DNA of 64,000 nt, from contig OZ037772.1 in assembly GCA_964035545.1 (NCBI GenBank), positions 5,295,733 through 5,359,732 of the forward strand, given 5' to 3'. A program made the position numbers and the translations under genes. The notes beneath the pieces are model-generated. The model had not been told where the DNA came from. It ran no database searches and saw only the letters and a list, made by a program, of their open reading frames with translations. The stretch comes from Bugula neritina. Taxonomy: Eukaryota; Bryozoa; Gymnolaemata; Cheilostomatida; Bugulidae. Below are positions 36,701-51,700 of the stretch, one piece after another. Position 1 is the first letter of the stretch; the number at the start of each line of letters is the position of its first letter.

Positions 36701-39700
36701 ATCAACACTGTTTAGCAGGGGGTGAAGAAATACATCTTTACGATTAGCAGGATTAAAAAGCAAAGCTAAAACTACGCAAAAGATAACATAAAATAGTATG
36801 ACAGAGACTGTTGGCCTACCCTATTGGTCTGGACTCTTAACCTAAGCTACTGGTCTGAATAGATTGCTTATACTACCGGCCTGGACTACAAGCCTGGACC
36901 ACTGGTCCTGGACTCATAGAATACAGTAAATAAAACTATATTGAACACATGTAGATTTGAGTCGCTTGATGGTTATTAGAGTTGTAATAACTTATAGAGA
37001 ACTGCCTATTTTGTAGGTAAATGAGTCAAGTGTTTTCACATAGAGTTGATACCATCAGGTTACACACATTAAGGCATCTGATGTCACGGGAGCTGGTCAT
37101 CAGCTCATAGGCTTCTGGTACCTTCTCTCTCATTAGGACATGTCACCTTATTTATATCTACTCTACATACAGTTAGTTTATGTCCATTCTATATAGTTAG
37201 TTTCTATTCTATACACAGTTAGCTTCGATTCTATACACAGTTAGTTTCTATTCTATACACAGTTAGTTTCTATTCTATACACAGTTAGTTTCTATTCTAT
37301 ACACAGTTAGCTTCTACTCTATACATAGCTAGTTTCTATTCTATACACAACTAGTTTCTATTCTATACACAGATGGCTTCTATTCTATATATAGTTGGTT
37401 GCAGTCCAAAATAGATGTCATAATTTAGATAGAAAGTAGTGTGATTATTAAATGTTAGACAACTTTGCTCTCATCAAACAGAGCACTAATTTTGGAATGA
37501 TCTTTAACCTAAAGGCTAACCAACACTCCGCCCCAACCCAAACCAACAAAACATTAAGAACCTATGGTTAACATTAGTGACATGCAAACAACTATCAAAT
37601 AAGCTGAGCAGCAACGCATCATGTATACTCTGTTAAGATGAAAGCCAGAAAAATGAATTTAAGTGAGAAATGTTAAAACAGAGCTATGATAATCGCAATT
37701 GGCCAGTGAGAAAGCAAGGAGAGCTATGGTTGGCCAGCATTACCTGGTAGGTTATTGACATATCCTCCATCAAGAAGCAGGTGCCCGTCCTTAGGGTCGC
37801 ACAGGGGAGGCAAGTAGCCCGACAATGACATACTCGATCTCACGTATCTCCACAAATCTCCTACCAAACAATCAACTCGTGACAGGAAAACTAAATGGGG
37901 GATCGTAACTCCCCGAGACGTTCCACCACAGTCTATGGTCAGGTTTACGAGTCGTCAGAAAAAAGAAAATCTTTCTCATTTGACAATTTTTCAGCAATTT
38001 AAATTTGGAACTATTAAATAAAATTAGTTATCAATAGTCGTCAGAAAAAGACTTTTTCAATTGACAGTATTTTCATCAATTTGGAATGAAAAGCATTCAT
38101 TAAAATTATTCCAAGTTTCGTTTTTTCTGCCAAATGAAACTTTAATTATTGAATGAGACTTATTATTATTCGATTTTCCTGGTTCACAACTTTCCAAGAC
38201 AGTTGACCAATGGAACGGGTTTTAATTGACCTTGACCTAGGTGTGCTCGTCTCGACCGAGTCACGCACTGCTCAAACCTGGTAAATTGTCGACAAAGCAG
38301 CCGTCAACTAGTAGATGACCGTCAGCTGGGTCGCACATGGGAGGAAAGAGCATAGGGATACTCATACTAGCTCGTACGTACTGCCATAGCATTCCTTGAG
38401 TGATAACACACAGTATTGTCATATAATCTGTTCACACCTGCCCACACTTTCTTAACCTTTAGAATGCTTGAAATTTATTGAATCTAGTTAACATGAACAC
38501 ATCAGAATGTTTTTTGATGTGTGAGAGAAAAAGTGCACATTAAAAATCATTTCCAATTAAAAAAGGCTTCAAGTTTAATATTCTATTAATTTTAATCTTT
38601 CCATGTTATAAAGTATATTTGGGATTGTGAAAAGTGCTGCGTTGAATGGAATCAACACATTTCAAACTGATTTATGAGTAAAAAGTGCTGTTGGACCGAG
38701 GCTTTCAATATTCTACCATCACGAGGCTGTGATAACATTATACTACTACAGTGTCTACTACTACAGTGTGTACTACTACAGTGTATACTACTACAGTGTA
38801 TACTACTACAGTGTGTACTACTACAGTATATAATACTACAGTGTATACTACTACAGTGTGTACATACTACAGTATATACTACTACAGCGCGCACTACTAC
38901 AGATTAGAAACTCTAAGTCTCCTTGAAAAATAAGTTAACAGTCATCTTGTTATTAAAATAATTATCAAGACATACAAAATTCATTACGTACAGTTTGTGA
39001 ATGGAAATACATAAAGAAGACAACTCCAAACAACGACTAAAATAAGATTTAATGAACGAAGTTAAGGCAGTTATACACAGTGAAGTGTGAGAGATTGGCT
39101 ATAATATAGGAGTTGTCATACCACTGGTGTGAACCCTCATTTTACTGGCAGTGATGTCTGTAGTTATGTTGAAGTACGGGATCCACAAGTCCTCTATCTG
39201 AGTGTCGCTAAACACGCCCTCTATTGTCCTGTTGAATGAGTAACCTGTACAAAACACATGAAGACGTCAATGAAGTTGATGTGGAGTTAAAATTTAGAAA
39301 TAAACTTATTCCTCAGCACCGGAGATATATAATATAAATTTGGGATCATAACTCTTCAATAAAACATTGACAAATTTCATGGCACATACACAAGTTTGAG
39401 TTTAAAAAAGCTTCCCAATAAATTAAATCATGCAATAAATTTACAACTTTTATAGCAGATATGCAGGTTGCATGTAACTTCAATTTTACTTATTTATTAA
39501 TAAACAAATTTATTAGAATAATTCTATTAAATTGTTTTAATCAATGTGAAGCTTTTTGATACTTGATATATTATATTAATATTTAGGAAAACGGCTTTTG
39601 TCCGGGATGATGAGCCATGTGACTTCACAGAGCAATTACCCAAAAATTTCATTAAAATAAGTTGAATTTAATGATTCAACTTATTGTGAAGCTTCTTCAT

Positions 39701-42700
39701 ATTTGATTAATGTTAATATTTTATATAATAAAGGATTGTTTCTGGTACGATGAGTCATATGACTCAGGAACCAGAAGTAGCACACAGAGCATGCTCCACC
39801 TGTCATCATTGACGTGATTGGATACGTAAGGTCAAGGATCTTTGACCAGAGTGATGTCATGGACCGGAACCACTGCTTGGCTCGGTGAATCACTCGGGTG
39901 ATGTTCCTCTCGTCAGACCAGAGGGCGCCGACGAAGGAGCCGATTGAAGTCCCGCCCACCATGTCTATTGGTATGCCCGCCTCCACCATCGCCTTAATAG
40001 TACCGATCTGAGAAGCTCCTCTGAAACAGAAGAAGAGGTTGGCGAGTGAAACTTGCACAGATAACTCTAAGACTGAGGAATGTACATGTGAAAAAAGGGG
40101 CGTGTCTTTAATACACAGGACTACAATAAAGGGGTGTGTCTAATACTGATATGTTATGCAGAAAGCTGTGAAGTTTAAGCATTCTGTTTCCAAGCTTTGT
40201 ATAATGTGAATGAACTTCGTGTAGTATGTTAGATGTTTACAGTATACAATAGAGTTGTTGTTAGTGCATGAATCACACGATGATTGACAGCTGTATGATG
40301 TTATGTTCTGCATATATATATAAGAGATGGATATTTACAAAAAAAGAAATAGTTTTGAGCTCTCAACCAAGTGTAGTCTCTACAGCATAAATATAATACA
40401 TGCAACTAATACAACATATAACTTTTCCTTCAATCTTCATAGAAACAGTAGCATCGAATGAAACCACAACCATAAGTTCATGCCAACTTCAATTACCAGC
40501 ATCCGTTCGCATAATGTGGGTCGGTGGAAACACAGTGAAATGTAACCTGAACACAGGAAAAACTCTTACCTAGCCCCGCCCCCTCCTAGGACTAGACCAA
40601 TGGCAGTGCCTGTTAGAAAGCGGGCCAGCCTGGACATATCTGAGTTGACGTCTGGTTTGCCTTTGATGACATTTTCATAGGCGGAGAGGATCTTCTCCGG
40701 AGACTTCTTTGAGAAGACTCTGTTTGGACATCTAAAGGAGAGCATGTATGGTAAACATTACCATATATGGTAAACATTACCTTACATGGTAAAATTGCTA
40801 ATAAGACACCAGCCATTAGAGTGAATACGCAACCTCCTGACCCTTTTTTTATTGGATTTTAACCGACAAAATGTTTTGTAAATAGCAATAAATATATTAT
40901 ACAATATACAGCATAAGAAGCAAATGCATATGTCTGAAAATTATCAAAGTTCTCTCTTTCAAATATCACGGTTCCAGTTCTCACAAAATTCATGAGAAGG
41001 CCCATGCTTTGTGATTTATGTATGTGTGCATAGAGACAAAATTGCCATGTTCAACCGATCGGTGAGTTAAATATGGTATTCTACTATGTCAGGAATTCAG
41101 GTTCGGGACCCGCAGCTTAGTGAGACACAGAGGGAGCACTGCATTCAACATTACATAATGCTTTCCAAGATGGTGTTTGTTTTCCCATAACTTAGAACTT
41201 CTGTTCTGGTGCACAGGCTAACAGCTAAGTACACATTAGGGCTATCTAATGAAACCAAGGGGTGCTGCAGAGTGACAAAATACATTTAAATGCTAATGGG
41301 TAGAGGCTGCGTGCAACTGTAAGAAGTAATGCCCCACTGGTTAACAGTTTTCACGGCTAAAAAGGCAATTAGTTCTCATGTCCAAAAATTTCTCCATTTT
41401 AGACCATCACACCTCTATGAAAATAAGTGTAGAGCAGCACAATACTGTAGTTAATGAAACTATTATATTTTTATCCACTCTTATTAAATAGTAGTTGAAG
41501 TTGTCACCATCTAACTCAGAATGTAACCGTTTCTTTGGCAACATGAGAGAGCTATTACCTTATATGGTGATGTGAGAGACACCAGTCACGGGCATTCAGC
41601 CAATCAACTGTGTTCTGTGGCTTTGTAGCATCAGATCTATGTAGTAGAATCAGCTCCTTTTGGGAGCGTATGGACATCCCCTCCAACGATTTCTCAAGCT
41701 ATGAAAAAGGCATTTTCAAGAACATGACATTTGTTCTAGTGGGTAAAAGGGTTTGTAACAAAAGTACACTACTAAGAAAAATTCAACAGTATATTTGAAG
41801 AAGAAAAGAAGATACTAGTTAAAGGTTTTAAATCCTAGCAGTTCTAATTCCAATAAATATGGCTGTTTATAGATATGGCAAGAAATATTAGCAGGAAACT
41901 TACGGGACCAGGTTTAGGTTGCTCTTCCGCGAGAGCTACGATCAAAATGACGTCTGATTGTCGAATGCACCTCTGAGTCCAGGGAGTGAACTGATAGTCA
42001 CATTGATAAATGACTGTGCGATGAGTGTCTTCCTGAGCAGCCAACCAGCTGGATAGTCTGTATTCATTGGGTCTACAGTATATAGGTCACATAATAACTA
42101 GTAGCTATTGGTTCTACAGTATATAGGTCACAGGATAACTAGTAGCTATTGGTCTGCAGTATATAGGTCACAGAATAACTAGTAGCTATTGGCCTGCAGT
42201 ATATAGGTCACAGAATGACTAGTAGCTATTGGCCTGCAGTATATAGATCACGTAATAATCTCCAAAGATTCCTGCAGAGCAATAAGCTGGTAGTACCTGG
42301 TTTCACGACACATTATTGTAAACCATATTAGGATATAATAGCATAACAAATAAACTGCCTAGTATTTACTAGCAACAACAATAATAGTACACGATGGGAG
42401 TGTAAAGGTGATTCTAAGACTTGAGAATGCTTTTTATGTGTACTCTGTTCTTCCAACATCACATATAAACTATGAACTACGGCTAGACTAAGATCTTACC
42501 TGTCTAAAGCCCAAGATCCTAGCTTAGCTTTAATAATATCGGAGGTGAGTCTAAGACTGTGACAGATGGAGCTGAGAGCGTGCTGTAGCTCTAGGGTGAA
42601 GGACGTCAGGGGAACGCTATCACTAGCCGCGACAATGGCCACTGTTAGGAAGAGAAATAAAGCAGGGAGTGAACATTGCATCTGCACACATTATAGAATA

Positions 42701-45700
42701 TTATTCTCACATAAGCATAACATATACTGAATTACTACAGATAACTTAACAATGCTAGATATTCACCTGTACTTATATTAGAGATAGGAGAGCGCGGGAC
42801 TATGGATGGATTGTCTTTCAATGATTGCTCGTCAATTCTCATTTGCATACCCATGAGTCGGTTACCTAGCAACAGGTCAACAATAAATAAACTCAGCTAG
42901 TTGCTAGGATACCAACAGGATGTTAAACAATATACTAACAGTGAAAGTAACATAAAAGTGCTTGAGATCCAGAAAGAGTTTTTGACAGTATTGAAATATT
43001 AAATAAAATAAATATGTTATTAAATTAATTAAACTAAGTTAAACTAGTAGTACAACTAGTAGTAGCTCTATTAGTATTACTATTAGTAAAACTACTAGTT
43101 TTACCACCATTACCGCTACTGCTGCTTCCACTACTACTACTACTACTACTGCCAATACCAAAACTGCTCATGACACTACTAGTCCAGTTATAGTAGTACT
43201 AGTACCAACACTGCCCTACTAAACCAGCACTAGTAGTGTGTACAGACGATGGTAGAGTACCCAAGAGATGATAAAGTCGGGTGATGATCTGAGGGTAGAC
43301 TTGTCGGATGTGCTCCAACAGCTGGGCAGGAACTTGGGCTAATTCTGTATCTCTAACAGCCATTGCAGTCATACTTCTATAAATATTCAATAGACATCAT
43401 TGCATACACTTACTTTTCACCGTTATGAAATTCAAAGAATCATTGACGTACTTTATTTATACAGTAATAACATATTCGCATTTACATCTTAGCTATCATC
43501 TACAGACTGAGAGTTGTGTGCTCAAACAATCTGACTTTATAAGTAATCCTGTGCTCATGCTGATGACATTATTAGCCAGCTATGAAGTCTTTGGTATTAT
43601 ACAACCAATAGTAATTATTACTGACTTTTATTGCATGCTATTCTTAGCTGCAGCAACACACAACTTCACCAGTAAGCTGGCTTAAAACCTTAAACTTTGA
43701 ACTTTCAAAGAGCATACAACTTTCAAACAGTCTATAGATGATAGTTAAGATAATATCTTAGCTATCATCTATAGACTGTTGGAAGGTTGTATTTATATAT
43801 GACTATATTAAAGAATTCATAAATACAGTGTGTTAGATATTTTGTAAACTGATTCCCGAAATACAAAGACAAATAAAAGCAATATTTGCAACATTAGCCG
43901 AGCAGACAATGATCATGCCATATTTTAGAGTAACAACATAGTTGGGGAGCGATGTACGCAGCCCGACCTACCTCTTAGTACGAGTGATGACCTCAGCTAT
44001 TCCAATGAGCTCTCCTTTACCAAACTCTCCACTCACAGACTTGGTGCCTTCCTTTCCCTCTATGATGGTCCTGATTCGGCCGTTCAGTATGATGTAAAGG
44101 TGGTCGCTCATGTCACCTGTGCATAAACAAACAAACAACTACTAGAATTTTGATTCCCAAGCTTCGGATCATGCGAATTGATTTGTCATTCGATGTTTGA
44201 AAACAGTTGCATCGAATGAAACCATAACCACAAATTCATCCGTACGAGCACCCATTCACATAAATCGAAGCCATGGAAACGCAGTGATAGAATCCATATA
44301 TCAAAATGCTGTAAGTTATTCCTTATTTCAAATCCTATTAGTGACACAACTCCCAACATAAAACATAGTATCATCGATATTATCTCTACAATTATTTGCA
44401 AATATCTTTTGTCATTAGATCATGTCTCTTTACCTTCAGCATTGCATTGAAAAATTGTTGTGAAATATGCATTGATTACATATTTTAAACATTACAGTAG
44501 CAAAAGTACTATGATAAAAAACTTATTATTCAACAAAACAGAACACATAATAATGAATGTAGAAAACACAAACAAACACGCAACCCCAGTTATACACACA
44601 AATAAAACACAGCACAGGCGATCATTCCAGCAAAAATTAAGACTGAGGCAAACTCTTTCATATCTCTCTTGCCAACAATGGGTTGGGACGTACCTTTGTT
44701 GTAAATAGCACGCCCCGACTCTACTTGCACCCAATCAAGAGCAAAGTCTATCTGACGGACAAAAGGAGAGAGTCTCTTGACCAGTAGGTGAGCCGCTGCC
44801 AGCACAATGTCTGGCTGCTGCCGCATCATGCCGTAGAAACAAGACTGAGGAATAAACAGAAACAACAGAGTCAACAGTCAGTTGGGTTCATCTATTAATT
44901 CACTGTTATCAATGTAGCAGCCGTGGGGCAGTGGGTAGAGTGCTGGTCTAGTAAGCACGAGGTCACGGGTTCGAGTTCAAACACTGGCAGTTATTTTAGG
45001 AAGAGCATTCAGTCATAATATGAAAGCTGTTCACATTCTAAGCTCTTCCCACTTAGTGTAACTATGTAAATACTACGTTTTATATCATAAATCATTCAAC
45101 CTAATAAACCAGCATCTGATACAAATGTCTACAAACTATTACCAATTACAAATTATATATAAAAAGTCACAGCAGATCAAGCTATTAAGACAGTTGTCAC
45201 TCTAGAAAAAGTCAAAACTTTTTTTCAGGGGTTATCAGACGATAGTGACTATAAACTTGCGCTAGTCTTTCAATTACATAATTATCAGACAGCAAGAAAA
45301 TGGCCGTAAAAATTTGCAAACAAATACACGTAATGAAAAGCAGACGACCACCAAAATTAAAGAGAATGAGACTCGTTACTAAAGTGTCTTCACAATATTA
45401 TTTATAATCTCAGCTGAATCAGACATGAGCAAAAATACTTTACAGCAAGTTCAAAAGCATTTTTCCCATTGATTTTACAGTAGCTTTAGAATTTTGACCA
45501 GCCTTTCATTACATCCCTACAGAGCTTGCACAGACTGATATCTACAGAGGAGCTGTGTTAGGCTTACACCTTGGACACACACCAGTTTTTATTAAACACA
45601 TAAAACTAGATAATATATTGGTTCAAAGATTGAACAGAGTAAACCCAACAAGTAGTTTCGCCTTAAAGAAAATTACAATTCTTGAATGTTTACAGATTTA

Positions 45701-48700
45701 TTACTTTGCTTCAGAAGAAATTATACTTATCCTGTGAATAATATAATAAATGGAATCATTAGTTGGGAGTTATCTCACCTTACTGATGTGACCCACAATG
45801 GTAGGCTGGTTAGTTTTGATACCAAATATTGAAGGTTCTCCACTGAGTGTAGCCAAAACACCAACAATCTACAAACATAACAGAAACAGGTTCAAATGAT
45901 ACTAAAATCATAGAAACAAACCAATATAATAAAATTAGTAATAAAAAAGAGTAGCCGTGATGATGGGGTTAGAACACTGGCTTAGTCAACATAAGGTCAG
46001 TGGTTTCAACCCCAGTAAAGGCCATTTATTATGTTAGGAACAGCATTCAGTTATAATTGCTTCTTTTCTACAACAGTGAAAAAGTCCTTAGCCTGCTTAA
46101 AAAGCCCTTTCCATCAGGGGTTCCCCGACTAAAAATCCACGTAGGTGAGTAATAATAGTTGTTATTAAATTAACAACAGTATAAATTGTGCAGGAGTAAA
46201 TACACCTTGTATGAGCAACTGCCACTTGTACATAACATAGTTGCTACCCCTGCTCATACATATTATAGTTGCTACCCCTACTTGAACATAATATATTTGC
46301 TACCTTCACTCACCCATAATGCTATAGCTGCTAACCAAGCTTGCGTATACTACTATAGTTGCTACCCCTTTTTTCAAAATACTAATTAATTACTACTCTT
46401 CCCTGGACATACTGCTATAGTTGCTACCCCTCTCTGGACATATTACTACAGATGCTACCCCTCCCTGAACTTACTACTATAGCTGCTACCCCTAATCACA
46501 GTTGCCATGGTTACCTCTCCTGGACCAGCATTAAACATGATGCAGGGCTTCTCTCCCTTGTCAATGGAAGTTTGAGTGATGACTAGTTGACCTTGAACTA
46601 CAAAGGTGAGGTCAGCATCGGCGTCGCCTTGGTTACACAACACCGAGTTGGCTCTGTAGTGGCATATGGAGATTTTGTTGACCAGCATAGACTTATCCTA
46701 CAACAGCAAATGCAAAGTCGGAGCGTGTCATCCAGTACCCGCAATTATAGCAACATCTGTGGTTTGAGATTTACACTATCTATAAAAATGAAAATATGCT
46801 ATGAAAGAGCAAAATGCACTCTACTAAAATCAGTATTAAATTATCTGTAGTCAACTTTTTTGCAGCAGATGTAGCTATGAAACCGAGGTGCTGTAGGTGA
46901 GCAGTAAAGTAAAACACTAATATTATTGGCTAGTAAATTCCGCTCTCAATATCATTTTTCATGGAAATCTGTCTAATGTGACCCCACGCTAAGAAAGCCT
47001 AATAAACTAAAAGGTGGGTGTAGTCATACCCAACCACAAAACATACAAACCTCTATCTTTAGAATACTGGCTAAGTCGTTGATGCACAACTCTGTAAGTT
47101 TCTCATCATTTTCTAAGCCCCCATCTGTCGAGTCTTGCGACTATAAGAAATAAGGCTACAATATTAGAAATAAGGCTACAATATTAGAAACAAAGCTATA
47201 GCATTAGATCTGAGGCTATAGTATTAGAAATGAGGCTATAGTATTAAAATTGAGACTACAGTATTAGAAGTAGTAAAGTTTACAACTTGCAGGCAATTCG
47301 AAACATATAATAGCTTATATGGTTGGGTAGACAAACCAGGAGCTACAGTAAGGGTGCCTTTGTCCCCTGCCCAAATTTTCTGTATAGTTAGAAAGTTTAA
47401 AGCCCACCAATCATAACCAACTCGATGTTTTGTGTATGAGACCCAATTTTTCAAAACAATGTTTTTCTAAGCGTTACATAATGTACACTTTCCCTCGTAT
47501 AGCAAACAACTTATTTTTTGTCGAAAATATTTTTATCTCAAGCAGTCTATAATCAAGTGAAAAATGATTCAAAAGCCGATGATTTATACAAAAGGTTTAG
47601 ATATCGTAGAACATTATAAACTGCAACTCAAACTGTTTCACTGAAATATGTTATTTGGGAAACATTCAACAGAACTGGAATATATTTTGGGGCTGTTTGA
47701 GAACAATATATAGATACACTAGTAGACAATACAATGTACAGAAAGACAATCAACTGAGTAAGACACAAAAGCTAAGTCAATACGTTCAGGGTGGTCACGC
47801 CTACAGCCCTAAGATCTAGTAAAACATTGTACTAGGAGCTGCAGCTAAACTCGTACCTCTAGAGTGGTGATTCCATCTGGTGAGAGATTATCCAGAGCTG
47901 GAGATTCACGTTTCTACAGGTAAATAAAATTGGTACAATGCATACAGAAATATGATCTAGAATGTAATCATGTGATGTAGTCATGTGATGTAGTCATGTG
48001 ATGTAATCATGTGATGTAGTCATGTGATGTAGTCATGTGATGTAATCATGTGATGTAGTCATGTGATGTAGTCCATAGTCAAAACTTCGCAGTCTCATAG
48101 CAGAGATACAAATACAGGAATACAAACATTAGATGATTCCTACTCATTATAAAACCAAGCCACACCATACAGTTCAAAACCCTGTACAGTGGGAAGTAAG
48201 AATCTTTTTCCTCTTTTAAAAATAAACTTAAAAACTTCTATTTATATGCAGTAGTGGAGAAATTGAGATAGCCTAAGTTCTTGGACTTCAAATAAATTTT
48301 GGTCTGGGGCACAAGTGTAAATTTTAATGAGAACATAGCTTCTTCCGCTACATTTATAATTTCTAGAACGCATGCTTCTTCCAATTTCTTCATGATACTG
48401 AACCTATCTTTAAACTTTACAACAGCAGGTCCAACTAAATTAATGCTAGACTTGAGTTTTTCAGCTAAAGTAAAACAGTCTACAGGAGAAAATCTCAGCT
48501 CTTCCCCACCAATCCCCCACTCACCATAAGTTCCTGGTCTAGGCCGAGGTAGTTGTGAAGAGCCCAGAAGGTGACCCTGATGAGTCGTACCATGATGACC
48601 TGCACCACCCTCAGCATGGACTCTGGGGACGTCTCAAAGGCCCTGGCGAAGGACTGCCCGGGAATCTTCAGTATGGTGGAGTCTTCCATGGCCCGCGCAG

Positions 48701-51700
48701 ACACCGTCTTGTAAGGGGCTTCGTGGCCTGTGGGGAGATAACTCTTATATAAAACAGAGTGGAGCTAACTCTCATATCAGAGAGTGAGAAGAGAACTCTC
48801 AATTCAGGCAGAGGGGCGAACTCTCACCCTCTACACACTTTGACGTAATGTCAACGGCACTGTCAAATGTCAGCCATTTTTAAAAATGTTCGAGCTGACT
48901 GTACAATGTTACGATACGTCAAGGATAAAACAATGCTTGATTAAAATAATTGAGTCAGGGTCCTAAGGAGGTTACAAAACAAGAATATTATTGCTAATTT
49001 TTGCCTAGCAGACAACTCCAAATTATCATTTCTGTAAAAAATATGAAAAGATAACTCCAAAATATACTTAAAAATAATTTCATTTGAGCGGCTTTTTGCA
49101 GTCAAAATGGCTTTATAGGAGAGTTTATTGATAAATCACACATTATCTATCAGCTAATTAGACCTAGACTCAAGCTTAACTTAAAATATATGCTGAATTC
49201 AGTCCATGCTATCAACTGTCGTAGAAATATATTGTATTGACAATAGCAACAGACATGGTAGTCATAGCAACAGACACGGTAGTCATAGCAACAGACCTGT
49301 GATCAGGTCCAGTATACTGAGAAGGCTGTAAATGGAGTCCCCAGCAAACACCTCCTTCACCAGGACCTCGTCTCCGTTGGCTTCTCTGATGTAGACATTT
49401 ATCAGACCAGACGTTACGACGTAGATACAGTCGTCTGGGTTACCAATCTAACAGGAAGACAAATGTAAATTGACCAATCAATATCGTTAGCTTACTAAAT
49501 TGACCAATCAAGTGCAATTAGCTGAATTGTTTCCTCAATTTTACAAGAGTGAAAATCCTAACCATGAATCAATTGACTGTTTATATAATTAGACATAAAG
49601 AAGGTAATTGCTCAGTTAGTTGATGACTCATATACAAATAAAATGGCTTCGGCATGTAGCACAGTAGTATTTATTAACAGTAGTATTTATCACAGTAGCG
49701 GTGGTCTAGGAATTTGCATTTGCTTAGATCATGAATTCTTTCCCCAGTAAAGGAAAAGCATTGAGTCACAATTGCTCTTGTACCACATCAGAAAAAATTG
49801 TTATCCTGATAAAAGCCCTTCCCTTCAGGGGTTTCTCACAGGATAGTGACTATGTATGTATCAGAGTAGTATGTATCACAGTAGTATATGAGGTCATGTA
49901 TGCTACGAAACACGCCCACACACCTGGAAGACAGTCTGGTTAGCTCTGTAGCTCTTCACCTCCATAGTTCTGTTGATCTCAAAGAATACCTGCTGATCCA
50001 AATGACCAAACACCTGCACATTCCTGTCAACAAATATAAACCACTTGTCAGCACCTGCCAATAACTTTAGAGAAAAACAGAAAACTCTTAATTGTTAGGG
50101 AGCAGCCGTGGTCTAGCGTTTAGAGCCTTTGCTTAGTAAACACGAGGTCATGGGTTAGAACCCCTACAAAGGCCATTGGTGATGTTAGGAAGAGCACCCA
50201 GTCATATTTGCTCCTGTACCCCATCTAAATAAGTACTAAGCCCGAGTTAAAAAAGCTGCTTCTATCAGGAATTTTCTCACGAAGATGGTAACTATAAACT
50301 TGCGTGAATTTCATAAAATTATTATTTATTCTAAATGCACAACCCTGTGAGAACCGGTGATGGTACAATAGTGCTTTTAATGGACTAAGAACCGTGCTCA
50401 AAGTCTGACAGAAAAAATTATGACTGCAAGCTCTTCCTGACAACACCAGTGACCCTGGCAGGATTCGAACCTATGAGCTGGCGCTTTTCAGACCAGTGCT
50501 TTAACCTTCACACCAAAAATCCTTCAGTAAAAATAAATGTAAAGCTTAAGAATTACTGAGGTTTTGTTGGTCTTAGATTTGTTGCTTTCTTTACTTCAAT
50601 AATTTGTTAACATTTGATTCCATTTATTCTTTAATGTTAAGGAGAAAAACATTCTAATACTATTGCACTTAGCAAGCCAGAGTAAACCACTACACTGCCC
50701 AATCCAGAGACATTATTACAATGTAAGAAACAAGACTAAGCCCTAATGGACTGATAGAACTATAGATATTCAATGGTAGAAATATGTTTGAACTGAATGC
50801 TATAACTATTCTGTCACTCACACTCAGACCTTTGGACTGGAAGATCGAAGTTACTTACTGGATTTTATCAGCACTTGGTTATTGGTTATTACTATACACT
50901 GTAGGTTACCATACACTGTGGGTTACTATACACTGTAGGTTACTATACACTGTAGGTTACTATACACTGTAGGTTACTATACGCTGTAGGTTACTATACG
51001 CTGTAGGTTACTATACGCTGTAGGTTACTATACGCTGTAGGTTACTATACGCTGTAGGTTACTATACACTGTAGGTTACTATACACTGTAGGTTACTATA
51101 CGCTGTAGGTTACTATACGCTGTAGGTTACTATACGCTGTAGGTTACTATACGCTGTAGGTTACTGTACGCTGTAGGTTACTGTACGCTGTAGGTTACTA
51201 TACGCTGTAGGTTACTATACGCTGTAGGTTACTATACGCTGTAGGTTACTACACTCTGTAGGTTACTACACACTGTAGGTTACTACACACTGTAGGTTAC
51301 TATACACTGTAGGTTACTATACACTGATATCTAGAGTAGAGGTTAGCCTATAGTAACCCAGTTGCTTACCTCAGCAAATATATGAACTCAGTGGGAAGCC
51401 TCAGATCATTGTCACTAGAGCCTAGGTCGGGCGTGAGAAGGGCCCGCGGAGGATCCTTATGTTCGAGTCTGTTGGACCTCTGTCTAATTCTCAGAAGACT
51501 CTTGGCTAACTTCATGAACTCCTGCTTGTTTCTCGGAGGTTTCCTCGCTTGGTTGACGACTTGCTTGGACTAAAATACAGTCGAGATTTAGCAAACGGTG
51601 GAGATAACTTCAAACTTAGTAAATGAGTTCTGGTTATCAGGTATATATTGTATTACACCAGGTCTAAGGAAAGCAAACGCCAATATGCAGTCAGTATGGC

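Noticed and set aside
38652-38933. Cys-rich and Thr-rich short open frames
   Set aside because: They come from the 15-bp TACTACTACAGTGTA repeat.
50889-51326. CRISPR-like array
   Set aside because: Units are directly adjacent without spacers, and the setting is an animal gene.
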